Below, piece by piece: positions 14,155-22,167 of a stretch of DNA of 22,167 bases (position 1 is its first letter; every line of letters begins with the position of its first letter). Source of the stretch: SIG299 sp045593825 (GTDB lineage Bacteria > Bacillota > Clostridia > Lachnospirales > Lachnospiraceae); NCBI GenBank assembly GCA_045593825.1, contig JAZNXI010000173.1, forward strand, positions 1 through 22,167. Direction: 5' to 3'. A program made the translations under genes and the position numbers. The notes under the pieces are model-generated. The model made no database searches. It was not told where the DNA came from and was given only the letters and a program-made list of their open reading frames with translations.

Positions 14155-15720
14155 ATGAAAAGAAAAATAACTCAATTTATATATTTATGCATGTTAATAT
14201 TTTCCTTATCCGCCTGCGCTTCTCCATCAACCGCACCGGATAACGCAGGTCCTGAGGCAACCATAACCGCCACGCCCACCTTGGCATCTACGGCAACAGA
14301 TATACCAACCATGCCGCCAACGGCAACGAATGCTCTAACGGTAACTCCAACCGAGCAACCCTCTATGCCAACCATCACCCTCGTTCCAACAGTAACGCCT
14401 CTCCCTACAGAGGAACCGTTACTGGTTATAACATGGGTACCAACCGTAACGCCAATAGCAACCTTGGCACCGACGAGTTCTCCTACTCCTGTGTCTACTG
14501 TAACCTTGGCTCCTACGAGTACCCCAACACCTACGGCTACTCTTGCTCCAACGGCAACGAGTACGCCAATTCCTACATACACACCTACACCAAGTCCAAC
14601 GCTGACATGTACACCGACTCCTTCACCAACCCCAACACCGGTTCCGGTGAAGGAACCCCCATCCACCTTCACCCTCACCCACCTCGACGTGGGTCAAGGC
14701 GATGCTGCCCTCATCTCCTGTGACGGGCACTACATGCTCATCGACGGTGGAGATACGGGCTGTTCCGACCAGATGTATTCTTACTTGAAGCGCAACGGAA
14801 TTTCCTATCTGGACATCGTCGTGGCGTCCCATGCCCATGTGGACCATGTGGGCGGTTTGTCCGGCGCGCTAAACTACGCCAAGGCGGGGCTGGTGCTTTG
14901 TCCGGTAACCGAGTACGACACGGACGCATTCCGAGATTTTGCAAAGTATGCGGGGAAGAACGGGCCGGGCATTACGGTGCCGAAGAAGGGGGATACCTAT
15001 ACCCTTGGCAGCGCCACCGTCACCGTTTTGGGGCTCAATGCGGGCGAGGGAAACAATTCCTCCATTATCCTAAGTGTCACCTATCAGGACCGGGTGTTTT
15101 TGTTCACCGGGGATGCGGAGCGTGAGGCCGAGCAAGCGGTACTTGCGGACTGTCCGGAGCTTCTGGCGGCCTATGGGTTGAAGGTTGGGCACCATGGAAG
15201 TGCGGATGCCACCACCTATCCGTTCCTGCGCGAAATTCTGCCAAAGATTGCGGTCATTTCCTGCGGCGCGGGCAATCCTTACGGTCATCCGACAGACAAC
15301 ACCTTAAGCCGTCTGCGGGACGCGGAAGTCACTGTGTACCGTACCGACCTTCACGGCGATATCACTATTGCTTTTGACGGAAGTGAGTGGTCCGTTACCA
15401 CGCAAAAATCCGCCTCCGAGGAAGATATTTTTACTCCGGGCGAGGATTTCAATTTTGCAAGTCAGGGTTCCGGCGAGAATGACAATGAAAACGGCAACGG
15501 CGACGTCACCCGTGGCGATGACGGCGATAGTGGTAGCGAAGATAGCAGCAATACCACCGGCATGGACTACATCGCCAACAAAAACACGAAGAAATTTCAT
15601 TATCCGGGCTGTAACAGCGTAAAGAAAATGAAGGAAAGCAACAAGCAATTTTTCTATGATGTTACCAGAGATTATATGATACAGCAAGGGTATGACCCTT
15701 GCGGAAATTGTGACCCGTGA
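14155..15720 (+). CDS. Surface lipoprotein with ComEC-like metallo-beta-lactamase domain and Ada-type metal site, 521 aa
   Basis: The signal peptide ends in the lipobox L18-S-A-C21, so the protein is anchored to the outer face of the membrane. Residues about 25-170 are a Thr/Pro/Ala-rich stalk that could span the wall. The metallo-beta-lactamase domain (about 172-420) contains HLDVGQGDA, the metal ligands H226-A-H228-V-D230-H231, NNSS, TGD and HHGS, as in the extracellular domain of competence protein ComEC. An acidic Asp/Asn/Gly linker follows, then a C-terminal Ada-like unit (about 473-521; FHYPGC then CGNC). A hydrolase acting on nucleic acid or another phosphodiester outside the cell is likely. 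The start at 14155 has CGGAG 9 bases upstream; the frame is open to 14071, but that would bury the signal peptide. It is coupled to the YgjP-like gene 10 bases on. Confidence 0.9.
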   Translation: MKRKITQFIYLCMLIFSLSACASPSTAPDNAGPEATITATPTLASTATDIPTMPPTATNALTVTPTEQPSMPTITLVPTVTPLPTEEPLLVITWVPTVTPIATLAPTSSPTPVSTVTLAPTSTPTPTATLAPTATSTPIPTYTPTPSPTLTCTPTPSPTPTPVPVKEPPSTFTLTHLDVGQGDAALISCDGHYMLIDGGDTGCSDQMYSYLKRNGISYLDIVVASHAHVDHVGGLSGALNYAKAGLVLCPVTEYDTDAFRDFAKYAGKNGPGITVPKKGDTYTLGSATVTVLGLNAGEGNNSSIILSVTYQDRVFLFTGDAEREAEQAVLADCPELLAAYGLKVGHHGSADATTYPFLREILPKIAVISCGAGNPYGHPTDNTLSRLRDAEVTVYRTDLHGDITIAFDGSEWSVTTQKSASEEDIFTPGEDFNFASQGSGENDNENGNGDVTRGDDGDSGSEDSSNTTGMDYIANKNTKKFHYPGCNSVKKMKESNKQFFYDVTRDYMIQQGYDPCGNCDP

Positions 15721-15730
15721 GGAGAATACT

Positions 15731-16498
15731 ATGCAACTGACGAACCTTCCCATCACCATCACACGAAAGAAAATTAAAAATATGTATCTCCGCGTGCACC
15801 CCGACGGCACCGTTACCGTGTCTGCGCCAAAGCGTCTTTCCGACAAGGCAATCCGTGAGTTTGTAAATTCCAAAACCGACTGGATTCTGGCTCAGCTTGA
15901 AAAGCTGGAGCAACGGAAAAAAGCGGAGCAGCAGCCAGGTGGAAAGCAGGCGGCGGAAGCCTCCTATCTCACCGGAGAAATCCACTATTACTGGGGATGT
16001 CCATGCAAGCTTTTGGTGGAGGAAACTGCAGGAAAAAGTCATGTGGAATTTGTGGAAAATCCGCACTTTGGCGAAACAATGTCATCAGCGGCTCCGGAAC
16101 AAAACGACACCTCCATCTTCGGTATTCTTTGTATGCATGCACCTATAAACAGTACCATGGAGCAGCGTAAGCATCTGCTGGAGGAATTCTACCGTGAGAA
16201 GTTAAAGCTGATGGTGCCGGAGCTTTTGGAGAAGTACTCTCGTGTTGTCGGTAAAACGCCAAAGGAGTGGCGCATCCGCAACATGAAAACCCGCTGGGGT
16301 ACCTGCAATACAAAAGAGGGGCGCATCTGGCTTTCTTTAAATTTGGCAAAGAAGCACCCGGACTGTCTGGACTATGTGATTGTCCATGAACTGACCCATC
16401 TGCATGTGCCAAATCATAGCAAAGCCTTCTGGGCCCGGATGGATTTGTACTATCCGCAGTGGAGGGAAGTGCGGAAGCGGTTAAACGAAAGAGAATAG
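15731..16498 (+). CDS. YgjP-like (DUF45) zinc metallopeptidase, 255 aa
   Basis: The N-terminal region has the YgjP pattern KIKNMYLRVHPDGTVTVSAP and FVNSKTDWI. The C-terminal half carries MKTRWGTCNTKEGRIWLSLN and the zinc site HELTH (H219-E220-L221-T222-H223), followed by NHSKAFW. This is the full DUF45/SprT-like signature, and catalytic residues are present. The length (255 aa) is slightly above the usual 230-240 because of a Lys/Gln-rich insert near 58-75 and a further insert near 105-130. It is cytosolic with no signal peptide. Function in the family is poorly defined; a protease role is assumed. The start at 15731 is supported by GAGGAGA overlapping the previous stop. A terminator follows at 16505. 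Confidence 0.92.
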   Translation: MQLTNLPITITRKKIKNMYLRVHPDGTVTVSAPKRLSDKAIREFVNSKTDWILAQLEKLEQRKKAEQQPGGKQAAEASYLTGEIHYYWGCPCKLLVEETAGKSHVEFVENPHFGETMSSAAPEQNDTSIFGILCMHAPINSTMEQRKHLLEEFYREKLKLMVPELLEKYSRVVGKTPKEWRIRNMKTRWGTCNTKEGRIWLSLNLAKKHPDCLDYVIVHELTHLHVPNHSKAFWARMDLYYPQWREVRKRLNERE

Positions 16499-16504
16499 TG
16501 ATAC

Positions 16505-16536
16505 AAGCGGTCGGAAGATTCCGGCCGCTTATTTTT
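16505..16536 (+). terminator. Terminator after the YgjP-like gene
   Basis: AAGCGGTCGGAA (16505-16516) pairs with TTCCGGCCGCTT (16519-16530) with one G.T position, followed by ATTTTTAT. The loop is only about 2-4 bases, so the top pairs probably open. Confidence 0.85.
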
Positions 16537-16545
16537 ATACCTTTA

Positions 16546-16574
16546 TTGAAAGTTTTCACTATTTGTGCTATGAT
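16546..16574 (+). promoter_or_regulatory. Promoter of the sugar-type ABC uptake operon
   Basis: TTGAAA (16546-16551), 17 bases, TATGAT (16569-16574) with TGTGC before it. The start codon is about 55 bases downstream. No catabolite-repression (cre) palindrome is evident between the promoter and 16629. Confidence 0.75.
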
Positions 16575-16628
16575 AAAAGTTGGCGAAGTTTTATGCCATT
16601 AATTCTTACATATAAGGAGAACTGCGCG

Positions 16629-17534
16629 ATGAAAAAGAAACGATTCGACCTCGGTCCCATTAAGGGCTGGCTGTATCTGCTGCCGGCACTGGTGTTTCTG
16701 GGCGTCTTCATGGTATATCCGTTAATTGACGTATTTATTTATTCCTTTGAGGAGGGGTACAATTCCGCTTCCCAAACCTTCTTTGGGGTGGGAGGTTACA
16801 ACTATCAGTATGTGCTCCGTGACCCGTACTTTTTGCAGGCCTTAAAGAATACCTTCATTCTGGTGGCCATTACGGTGCCGTTATCTACGTTGATTGCATT
16901 ACTTCTTTCCGTGGCACTGGCATCCATTGAAGGCTTAAGAAATTTGTATCAGACCGTGTTTTTTCTGCCGTACGTTACCAACACCCTGGCGGTTGGTCTG
17001 GTATTTATGATTTTGTTCCAGAAGACCGAGTATACGGAAGGTCTGGTAAACCTGCTCATCAATTTCTTTGGTGGCACCTCCGTGGACTTCATCGATGGTC
17101 CGTATTGGGCAAAGATGTTTGTGCTTTGTCTGTACACCATCTGGATTGTACTTCCGTTTAAGATTCTCATTCTCACCAGCGCACTGCTTGGTGTGGACGA
17201 GACCTATTATCAGTCCGCTAAGGTGGACGGAACCTCCAAGTTCCGTACCTTTATGCGTATCACCCTGCCGATGATTTCCCCGATGATTTTCTACTTATTC
17301 ATCACCGGATGCATCGGTGCGTTTAAGGCATATTCCGATGCGGTAGCCCTCTTTGGTACCGACTTAAATGCGGCAGAGATGAACACCATCGTAGGTTATG
17401 TGTATGACATGCTCTACGGCGACAGCGGCGGTTATCCGTCCTATGCGTCTGCAGCGGCAATTATCCTGTTTACCATTGTCCTGACAATCACCTGCATTAA
17501 CCTGCTGGTGAGCAAGAAAAACGTTCACTATTAG
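16629..17534 (+). CDS. ABC sugar transporter permease, MalF/UgpA type, 301 aa
   Basis: Six hydrophobic spans are visible, beginning WLYLLPALVFLGVFMVYPLI after a short basic start. The EAA loop that contacts the ATPase reads YYQSAKVDGTSKFRTFMRIT near residue 200. This is the first permease of a carbohydrate-uptake type 1 transporter (CUT1), forming a heterodimer with the next gene product in the membrane. The start at 16629 has AAGGAGA 9 bases upstream; an in-frame ATG at 16563 lies within the promoter and is rejected. The stop is 9 bases before the second permease gene. Confidence 0.95.
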   Translation: MKKKRFDLGPIKGWLYLLPALVFLGVFMVYPLIDVFIYSFEEGYNSASQTFFGVGGYNYQYVLRDPYFLQALKNTFILVAITVPLSTLIALLLSVALASIEGLRNLYQTVFFLPYVTNTLAVGLVFMILFQKTEYTEGLVNLLINFFGGTSVDFIDGPYWAKMFVLCLYTIWIVLPFKILILTSALLGVDETYYQSAKVDGTSKFRTFMRITLPMISPMIFYLFITGCIGAFKAYSDAVALFGTDLNAAEMNTIVGYVYDMLYGDSGGYPSYASAAAIILFTIVLTITCINLLVSKKNVHY

Positions 17535-17543
17535 GAGAATTAT

Positions 17544-18419
17544 ATGAGTAAAAACATAGACTACGAAAAAATTGAACAGCGGGTCAAGGTAAAGCAGGGC
17601 ATTGTAAAAACGCTCACCTACATACTTCTGACCTTCTGGGGCATTGTGGTGTTGTTCCCATTCTTCTGGATGGTGCTTACCTCCATTAAGAGCTACGGCG
17701 AGTACAACTCCGAGTACATACCAAAGTTTTATTCCAGCAACCCGACCATTCAGAACTATCTGGATGCGTTCACCCAGGTGCCGCTGGCACAGTATTTCTT
17801 AAATACTTTAATTTTTACCGTAATAACCACAGCGGTAATGCTGGTGGTTATCACACTGGCAGCCTTTGCCTTTGCAAGACTGGAGTTTAAGGGCAAGGAC
17901 GCATTGTTTGTGGTGTTCCTGTCCATGATGATGATTCCGAACGAGCTGGTTATCATCACAAACTTTGTTACCATTACCGACCTGGATATGCGAAATACCT
18001 TTGCGGGCTTAATTTTGCCATCCATCATGTCGGTGTTCTACTTATATTTGTTAAAGGAAACCTTCCAGCAGATTCCGGACAATTTATATCAGGCGGCCAA
18101 GGTGGACGGCACCTCCGACTTTAAGTATTTGCTTCGGGTTATGATTCCGATTGCCAAGCCAACTCTGGTTACCATTACCATTTTAAAGGTGATTGAGTGC
18201 TGGAACTCCTACGTGTGGCCTCGTCTCATTACCGACGATGCGGCGTACTTCCTGGTATCCAATGGTATTCAGGAAATCAGAGAGAACGGTTTCGGCCGCG
18301 AAAACATTCCGGCCATGATGGCAGCAGTTGTGGTGATTACCCTGCCGCTCATCATCCTGTTCTTAATCTTCCGCAATAAAATTATGGAGGGTGTTTCCAG
18401 AGGAGGTACCAAGGGATGA
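17544..18419 (+). CDS. ABC sugar transporter permease, MalG/UgpE type, 291 aa
   Basis: The N-terminus is a basic cytosolic segment (NIDYEKIEQRVKVKQGIVKT), then six spans beginning near ILLTFWGIVVLFPFFWMVLT. The EAA loop reads LYQAAKVDGTSDFKYLLRVM near residue 190, closely parallel to the partner permease. It is the second subunit of the CUT1 channel. The ribosome binding site AGGAGA lies 8 bases upstream. The stop overlaps the next gene's start (ATGA at 18416), and the next gene's AGGAGG lies inside this coding end, so the two are translationally coupled. Confidence 0.95.
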   Translation: MSKNIDYEKIEQRVKVKQGIVKTLTYILLTFWGIVVLFPFFWMVLTSIKSYGEYNSEYIPKFYSSNPTIQNYLDAFTQVPLAQYFLNTLIFTVITTAVMLVVITLAAFAFARLEFKGKDALFVVFLSMMMIPNELVIITNFVTITDLDMRNTFAGLILPSIMSVFYLYLLKETFQQIPDNLYQAAKVDGTSDFKYLLRVMIPIAKPTLVTITILKVIECWNSYVWPRLITDDAAYFLVSNGIQEIRENGFGRENIPAMMAAVVVITLPLIILFLIFRNKIMEGVSRGGTKG

Positions 18420-20038
18420 TGAAAACGATGAAAAAACTGATTGCCAAGGGCCTGGTTTTAACTACCATGGTTGGGTGCCTGGCAGGCTTTGCCGGATGTC
18501 ACGGTGCCAAGGAAACCCTTGCTTTTGAAATGCCGGAGGAATTTGACACCACCAAGCAACACGAAATTACTTTCTGGGCAAAGAACGATACCAACCGTAC
18601 CCAGGTAGATATTTACGAAAAGGCCATTGCGGATTTCGAGGCATTGTACCCAAACGTTAAGGTAAACATCCGTCTCTACACCGACTACGGCCGCATTTAC
18701 AACGATGTAATTACTAATATTGCAACCAACACCACCCCAAATGTGTGTATTACTTATCCGGACCACATTGCCACTTACCTTACCGGTGAAAACCAGGTGG
18801 TGCCGATGGATGCGTTGTTCTTCGACAAGGAGTACGGTCTCGGCGGTACCGAGGTAAAGTTTGATGCTCCGACTCAGGATGAAATCATTCCGAAGTTCTT
18901 AGAGGAATGTGCCTTCAACGGTCACTACTATGCGGTGCCTTACATGCGTTCCTCGGAATGCTGTTATATCAATAAAACCTTCGTGGAGCGTCTGGGCTAC
19001 ACCTTGCCGGAAAAACTCACCTGGGACTTTATCTGGGAAGTTTCCGAGGCTGCCATGGAGATGGAGCGGGATGATACCTTCCGCGTAAACCGTCAGAAGG
19101 TTATGGTGCCGTTTATCTACAAGTCCACCGACAACATGATGATTACCATGTTAAAGCAGAAAGAGGCGGGCTATTCCACTGATGCGGGTGAAATTGAAAT
19201 CTTCAACGATACTACGAAAGAATTGTTATACACCGTGGCCGAGCATGGCAAATCCAGAGCTTTTTCCACCTTTAAGATTTCCAGTTATCCGGCCAATTTC
19301 TTAAATGCGGGCCAGTGTATTTTTGCCATTGACTCTACCGCCGGTGCCACCTGGATGGGTACCGACGCTCCGCTGTGCGATATAGCAGAGGAAAAGATTG
19401 TCGAGTTTGAAACCGTGGTTATGGAGCTTCCGCAGTTTGACCCGGAGAATCCGCAGATGATTTCCCAGGGACCGTCCATGTGTATCTTCAACAAGGAAGA
19501 CCCGCAGGAGGTTCTGGCATCCTGGCTCTTTGTGCAGTTCATGCTTACCAACGAGGTGCAGATTGCCTACGCCCAGACCGAAGGCTATGTGCCGGTTACT
19601 TCCAAGGCGCAGGAAAGTGCGGAATACCAGGATTATTTATCCCGTTCCGGTGAGGACAATAACTTGTATTACAGCGTAAAGTTAGACGCAACCAAGCTTT
19701 TGCTTGAAAATATCGACAATACCTTTGTTACTCCGGTATTCAACGGTTCTGCTTCCTTGCGTGATGCGGCGGGCCAGATGATTGAGGAAACCGTAAAGGG
19801 TGTCCGCAGAAAGAAGGTTGTGGATGAGGAGTTTATTTCGGATCTGTTTGCTGACATGACTTCCCTTTACCGCCTCGACCAGTTAGAGGTACAGGGCGGC
19901 GCGGGCCAGGGCGAAAAGGTGCTAGGCGAGCTTCCGAAGGGCTCTAAAATGTTACTTGGTGCGCTGGCAGGTGCCTGGGCACTCATACTCCTGTACGGAG
20001 CATTTCAATTGGTTAAAAGCAAAAGAAATCCGAATTAA
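18416..20038 (+). CDS. Extracellular solute-binding lipoprotein, family 1, with a C-terminal membrane segment, 540 aa
   Basis: The signal peptide leads to a lipobox ending at C28 (FAGC). The mature part reads as a family 1 (MalE/UgpB-like) binding protein: EITFWAKNDTNRTQVDIYEK, then AIADFEALYPNVKVN, PNVCITYPDHIATYL and CYINKTFVERLGY. At about 540 aa it is roughly 100 longer than usual. The extension ends in a second hydrophobic span (MLLGALAGAWALILLYGAF) and a basic tail, so the protein may be anchored at both ends. It captures the substrate, probably a sugar, oligosaccharide or glycerol-phosphate-like compound, for the two permeases upstream. AGGAGG lies 9 bases before ATG 18416; ATG 18419 is also possible. 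No ATPase gene follows, so a shared MsmX-type ATPase encoded elsewhere is expected. Confidence 0.94.
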   Translation: MMKTMKKLIAKGLVLTTMVGCLAGFAGCHGAKETLAFEMPEEFDTTKQHEITFWAKNDTNRTQVDIYEKAIADFEALYPNVKVNIRLYTDYGRIYNDVITNIATNTTPNVCITYPDHIATYLTGENQVVPMDALFFDKEYGLGGTEVKFDAPTQDEIIPKFLEECAFNGHYYAVPYMRSSECCYINKTFVERLGYTLPEKLTWDFIWEVSEAAMEMERDDTFRVNRQKVMVPFIYKSTDNMMITMLKQKEAGYSTDAGEIEIFNDTTKELLYTVAEHGKSRAFSTFKISSYPANFLNAGQCIFAIDSTAGATWMGTDAPLCDIAEEKIVEFETVVMELPQFDPENPQMISQGPSMCIFNKEDPQEVLASWLFVQFMLTNEVQIAYAQTEGYVPVTSKAQESAEYQDYLSRSGEDNNLYYSVKLDATKLLLENIDNTFVTPVFNGSASLRDAAGQMIEETVKGVRRKKVVDEEFISDLFADMTSLYRLDQLEVQGGAGQGEKVLGELPKGSKMLLGALAGAWALILLYGAFQLVKSKRNPN

Positions 20039-20041
20039 CTA

Positions 20042-20069
20042 TTGATTTCTTGCGCTTTTGCGATATAAT
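20042..20069 (+). promoter_or_regulatory. Promoter of the repeat lipoprotein gene
   Basis: TTGATT (20042-20047), 16 bases, TATAAT (20064-20069). It begins four bases after the binding-protein stop, with no terminator between, so read-through from the uptake operon is also possible. Confidence 0.7.
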
Positions 20070-20116
20070 GTATCATTGTAATTTAACAAAATTTGCAAAT
20101 CAGAAGAGGAGAAATG

Positions 20117-22167
20117 ATGATGAAAAAATTTGCAGCATTTTTACTTGCATTTCTTATGGTACTTGGCTGTGTAGCGTGCGGCGGCAAGAACGACGCAGAA
20201 CCTACCCCAACTACCGCACCTACAGCGGCTCCGACAGAGGCGCCTACAACAGCACCTACTGAGGCTCCTGTAGCAACCGAAGCTCCGGAAGCAACTACTG
20301 CACCTGTAGAAGAAGTTAAGGTGATGTCTTATGCTGACTATACCGCAGCAGCAATCGATGACGAAGTTGTTATCGAAGCTTATGTTCAGGCAAAGCAGTC
20401 CTGGTGGAAGGACACCGCAACTGTATATTTACAGGATGAAGACGGCGCTTACTTCGCATACAACATGGCTTGTTCCGAAGCAGACTATGCTAAGTTAACC
20501 CAGGGTACCAAAATCCGCGTTAAGGGTTATAAGGCAGAGTGGTCCGGCGAAGTAGAAATCGTAGATGCTACTTTCGAAATTATTGATGGTAATTACGTTG
20601 CTACCGCAACTGACGTTACTGCACTTCTTGGCACAGATTCTCTTATTGAAAAGCAGAACATGTTTGTTTCCTTCAAGGGCATGACCGTAGAATCCGCAGC
20701 TATTTATAAGTGGGATGGTTCCGGTCAGGACGGCGACGACTTATACTTCAACGTTTCCAAGGACGGCAAGACCTATTCCTTTACTGTGGAATCTTACCTT
20801 TGCGACAAGTCTACCGAAGTTTATCAGGCAGTGAAGAACTTAAAGGTTGGCGATGTAGTTGATATGGAAGGTTTCTTATACTGGTATGAGGGTGTTAACC
20901 CACACATCACTTCCGTAACTGTTGTTTCCGCAGCAGAAGCAGGCGACAAGGCAGAAGGCGTTATGAGCTATGCTGAGTACGCTGCAGCTGCTATCGACAC
21001 AGAAGTAGTTATCGAAGCATACGTACAGGGCAAGCAGTCCTGGTGGGATAACAAGGTTACCGCATACTTACAGGATGAAAACGGCGCTTATTTCTGCTAC
21101 AACATGGCATGTTCCGAAGAAGACTTTGCAAAGTTAACCCAGGGTACAAAGATCCGTGTGAAGGGTTATAAGGCAGAGTGGTCCGGCGAAGTAGAAATCG
21201 TAGATGCTACTTTTGAAATTATCGAAGGTAATTACGTTGCAACCGCAACAGATGTAACTGATATTCTTGCAAACGAAGCAGAACTTATTAAGAAGCAGAA
21301 CATGTTCGTTGCATTCAAGGGCATGACTGTAGAATCTGCAGCAATCTATAAGTGGGATGGTTCCGGTCAGGACGGCGATGACTTATACTTCAACGTTTCC
21401 AAGGACGGCAAGACCTACTCCTTCACTGTGGAATCCTACCTTTGCGATAAGTCCACAGATGTTTATCAGGCTGTAAAGAACTTAAAGGTTGGCGATGTAG
21501 TAGATTTAGAAGGTTTCTTATATTGGTACGAGGGTGTTAACCCACATATCACATCCGTAGCAGCTGCAGGTGCAGCCTCCGCTGATGTTAAGTCCGAAGG
21601 TGTTATGACCTACGCTGAATACGCTGCGGCAGCAATCGATGACGAAGTAGTTATCGAAGCTTATGTACAGGGCAAGCAGTCCTGGTGGGATAACAAGGTT
21701 ACTGCATACTTACAGGATGCTGACGGTGCATATTTCTGCTACAACATGGCATGTTCCGAGGCTGACTTTGCTAAGTTAGCCCAGGGTACAAAAATCCGCG
21801 TTAAGGGTTATAAGGCAGAATGGTCCGGCGAAGTAGAAATCGTAGATGCTACTTTTGAAATTTTAGAAGGTAACTACGTTGCAGCTGCAACAGATGTAAC
21901 CGCTCTTCTTGGCACAGACGCTCTTATCGAAAAGCAGAATATGTTTGTTTCCTTCAAGGGCATGACCGTAGAATCTGCAGCTATCTATAAGTGGGACGGT
22001 TCCGGTCAGGACGGCGATGACCTTTACTTCAACGTTTCTTTAGACGGCAATACTTACACATTTACTGTAGAATCCTATCTTTGCGATAAGTCCACAGATG
22101 TTTACCAGGCTGTAAAGAACTTAAAGGTTGGCGATATAGTTGACTTAGAAGGTTTCTTATATTGGTA
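20117..22167 (+). CDS. Lipoprotein with tandem ~213-aa repeats, OB-fold-like (cut by window edge)
   Basis: The frame is open to the window end (about 683 codons). A signal peptide (KKFAAFLLAFLMVLGC) with cysteines at 18 and 21 (LGCVACGG) is followed by a Thr/Pro/Ala/Glu stalk to about residue 68. Repeats then begin at YADYTAAAID, YAEYAAAAID and again YAEYAAAAID. Each unit has two beta-rich halves, the first marked by KQSWW, YLQD and GTKIRVKGYKAEWSGEVEIV, the second by KGMTVESAAIYKWDGSGQD and KVGDVVDLEGFLYWYEGVNP. The pattern fits an OB-fold like those in YhcR-type surface proteins. Ligand unknown. Three ATGs in a row (20114, 20117, 20120) follow AGAGGAG; 20117 or 20120 gives the best spacing. 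GCA/GAA-rich codon use suggests high expression. Confidence 0.88.
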   Translation, partial: MMKKFAAFLLAFLMVLGCVACGGKNDAEPTPTTAPTAAPTEAPTTAPTEAPVATEAPEATTAPVEEVKVMSYADYTAAAIDDEVVIEAYVQAKQSWWKDTATVYLQDEDGAYFAYNMACSEADYAKLTQGTKIRVKGYKAEWSGEVEIVDATFEIIDGNYVATATDVTALLGTDSLIEKQNMFVSFKGMTVESAAIYKWDGSGQDGDDLYFNVSKDGKTYSFTVESYLCDKSTEVYQAVKNLKVGDVVDMEGFLYWYEGVNPHITSVTVVSAAEAGDKAEGVMSYAEYAAAAIDTEVVIEAYVQGKQSWWDNKVTAYLQDENGAYFCYNMACSEEDFAKLTQGTKIRVKGYKAEWSGEVEIVDATFEIIEGNYVATATDVTDILANEAELIKKQNMFVAFKGMTVESAAIYKWDGSGQDGDDLYFNVSKDGKTYSFTVESYLCDKSTDVYQAVKNLKVGDVVDLEGFLYWYEGVNPHITSVAAAGAASADVKSEGVMTYAEYAAAAIDDEVVIEAYVQGKQSWWDNKVTAYLQDADGAYFCYNMACSEADFAKLAQGTKIRVKGYKAEWSGEVEIVDATFEILEGNYVAAATDVTALLGTDALIEKQNMFVSFKGMTVESAAIYKWDGSGQDGDDLYFNVSLDGNTYTFTVESYLCDKSTDVYQAVKNLKVGDIVDLEGFLYW
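20324..22167 (+). repeat. Three tandem copies of a ~640-bp coding repeat
   Basis: Units start at 20324, 20963 (639 bases later) and 21605 (642 bases later, third copy cut by the window end). DNA identity is very high: 20522-20574 and 21161-21213 are identical over 53 bases, and the third copy at 21803 differs by one base across most of that stretch. This points to recent in-frame duplication or gene conversion. Confidence 0.95.

Noticed and set aside
14082..14160. Search for the missing hydrophobic toxin upstream of the shared terminator on the minus strand
   Set aside because: All frames there are polar or lack a start; only a possible terminal KNK-stop remains.
14172..14678. Long minus-strand frame of Val/Gly repeats
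   Set aside because: It is the complement of the Thr/Pro-rich stalk of the lipoprotein, with no ribosome binding site.
1..22167. CRISPR arrays, tRNA or rRNA genes, integrases, transposases
   Set aside because: None seen on either strand; the repeats found are terminators, the Fic 10-mers and the lipoprotein coding repeats.

Overview
The window looks like chromosomal DNA from a low-to-mid GC Firmicute, most likely a Lachnospiraceae-type gut Clostridium. This is inferred from strong AGGAGG-type ribosome binding sites, sigma-A promoters that often carry a TG extension before TATAAT, and the gene families present. Phylogeny was not computed.

Layout. (1) 1-587, minus strand: the 5' end of carB, with its own promoter. 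A divergent unknown gene follows at 764-1384. (2) 1422-1822: a gene-free stretch that folds as one roughly 400-nt structured RNA closed by a 28-bp helix and ending in a U tract. I cannot assign it to a known RNA class. (3) 1890-7188: a tight three-gene unit of a cytosolic leucine-rich-repeat protein, a LacI-type ligand-binding domain fused to GGDEF, and a REC/HD-GYP-like/GGDEF protein whose HD motif reads HN. It ends in a clear terminator. (4) 7290-8482: a 41-aa membrane peptide and a WYL-family regulator with an inverted repeat straddling its promoter. (5) 8580-11910: an ABC exporter half-transporter, a protein that looks like a macro-domain protein with the macro domain deleted, and a von Willebrand A protein. 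(6) 11951-13129: a Fic AMPylase-type gene between two nearly identical terminators. (7) 13163-14090: a small accessory patch with two short unknown genes and an orphan antisense-type RNA that resembles the antitoxin half of a type I toxin-antitoxin locus, with no toxin. (8) 14155-16498: a surface lipoprotein with a ComEC-like metallo-beta-lactamase domain and an Ada-like metal site, then a YgjP-type metallopeptidase. (9) 16629-20038: a carbohydrate-type ABC uptake operon (two permeases and a binding protein) without its ATPase. (10) 20117 to the end: a lipoprotein built from nearly identical tandem repeats of about 213 residues.

How they fit together. The c-di-GMP unit probably couples a small-molecule ligand and a phosphorelay input to diguanylate cyclase output. 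Surface functions (two lipoproteins and the sugar uptake system) dominate the right half. I see no phage module, integrase, CRISPR array, tRNA or rRNA. The most promising possibly undescribed elements are the structured RNA at 1422-1822, the orphan antitoxin-like RNA at 13988-14086 and the internally deleted macro-domain gene at 10428.
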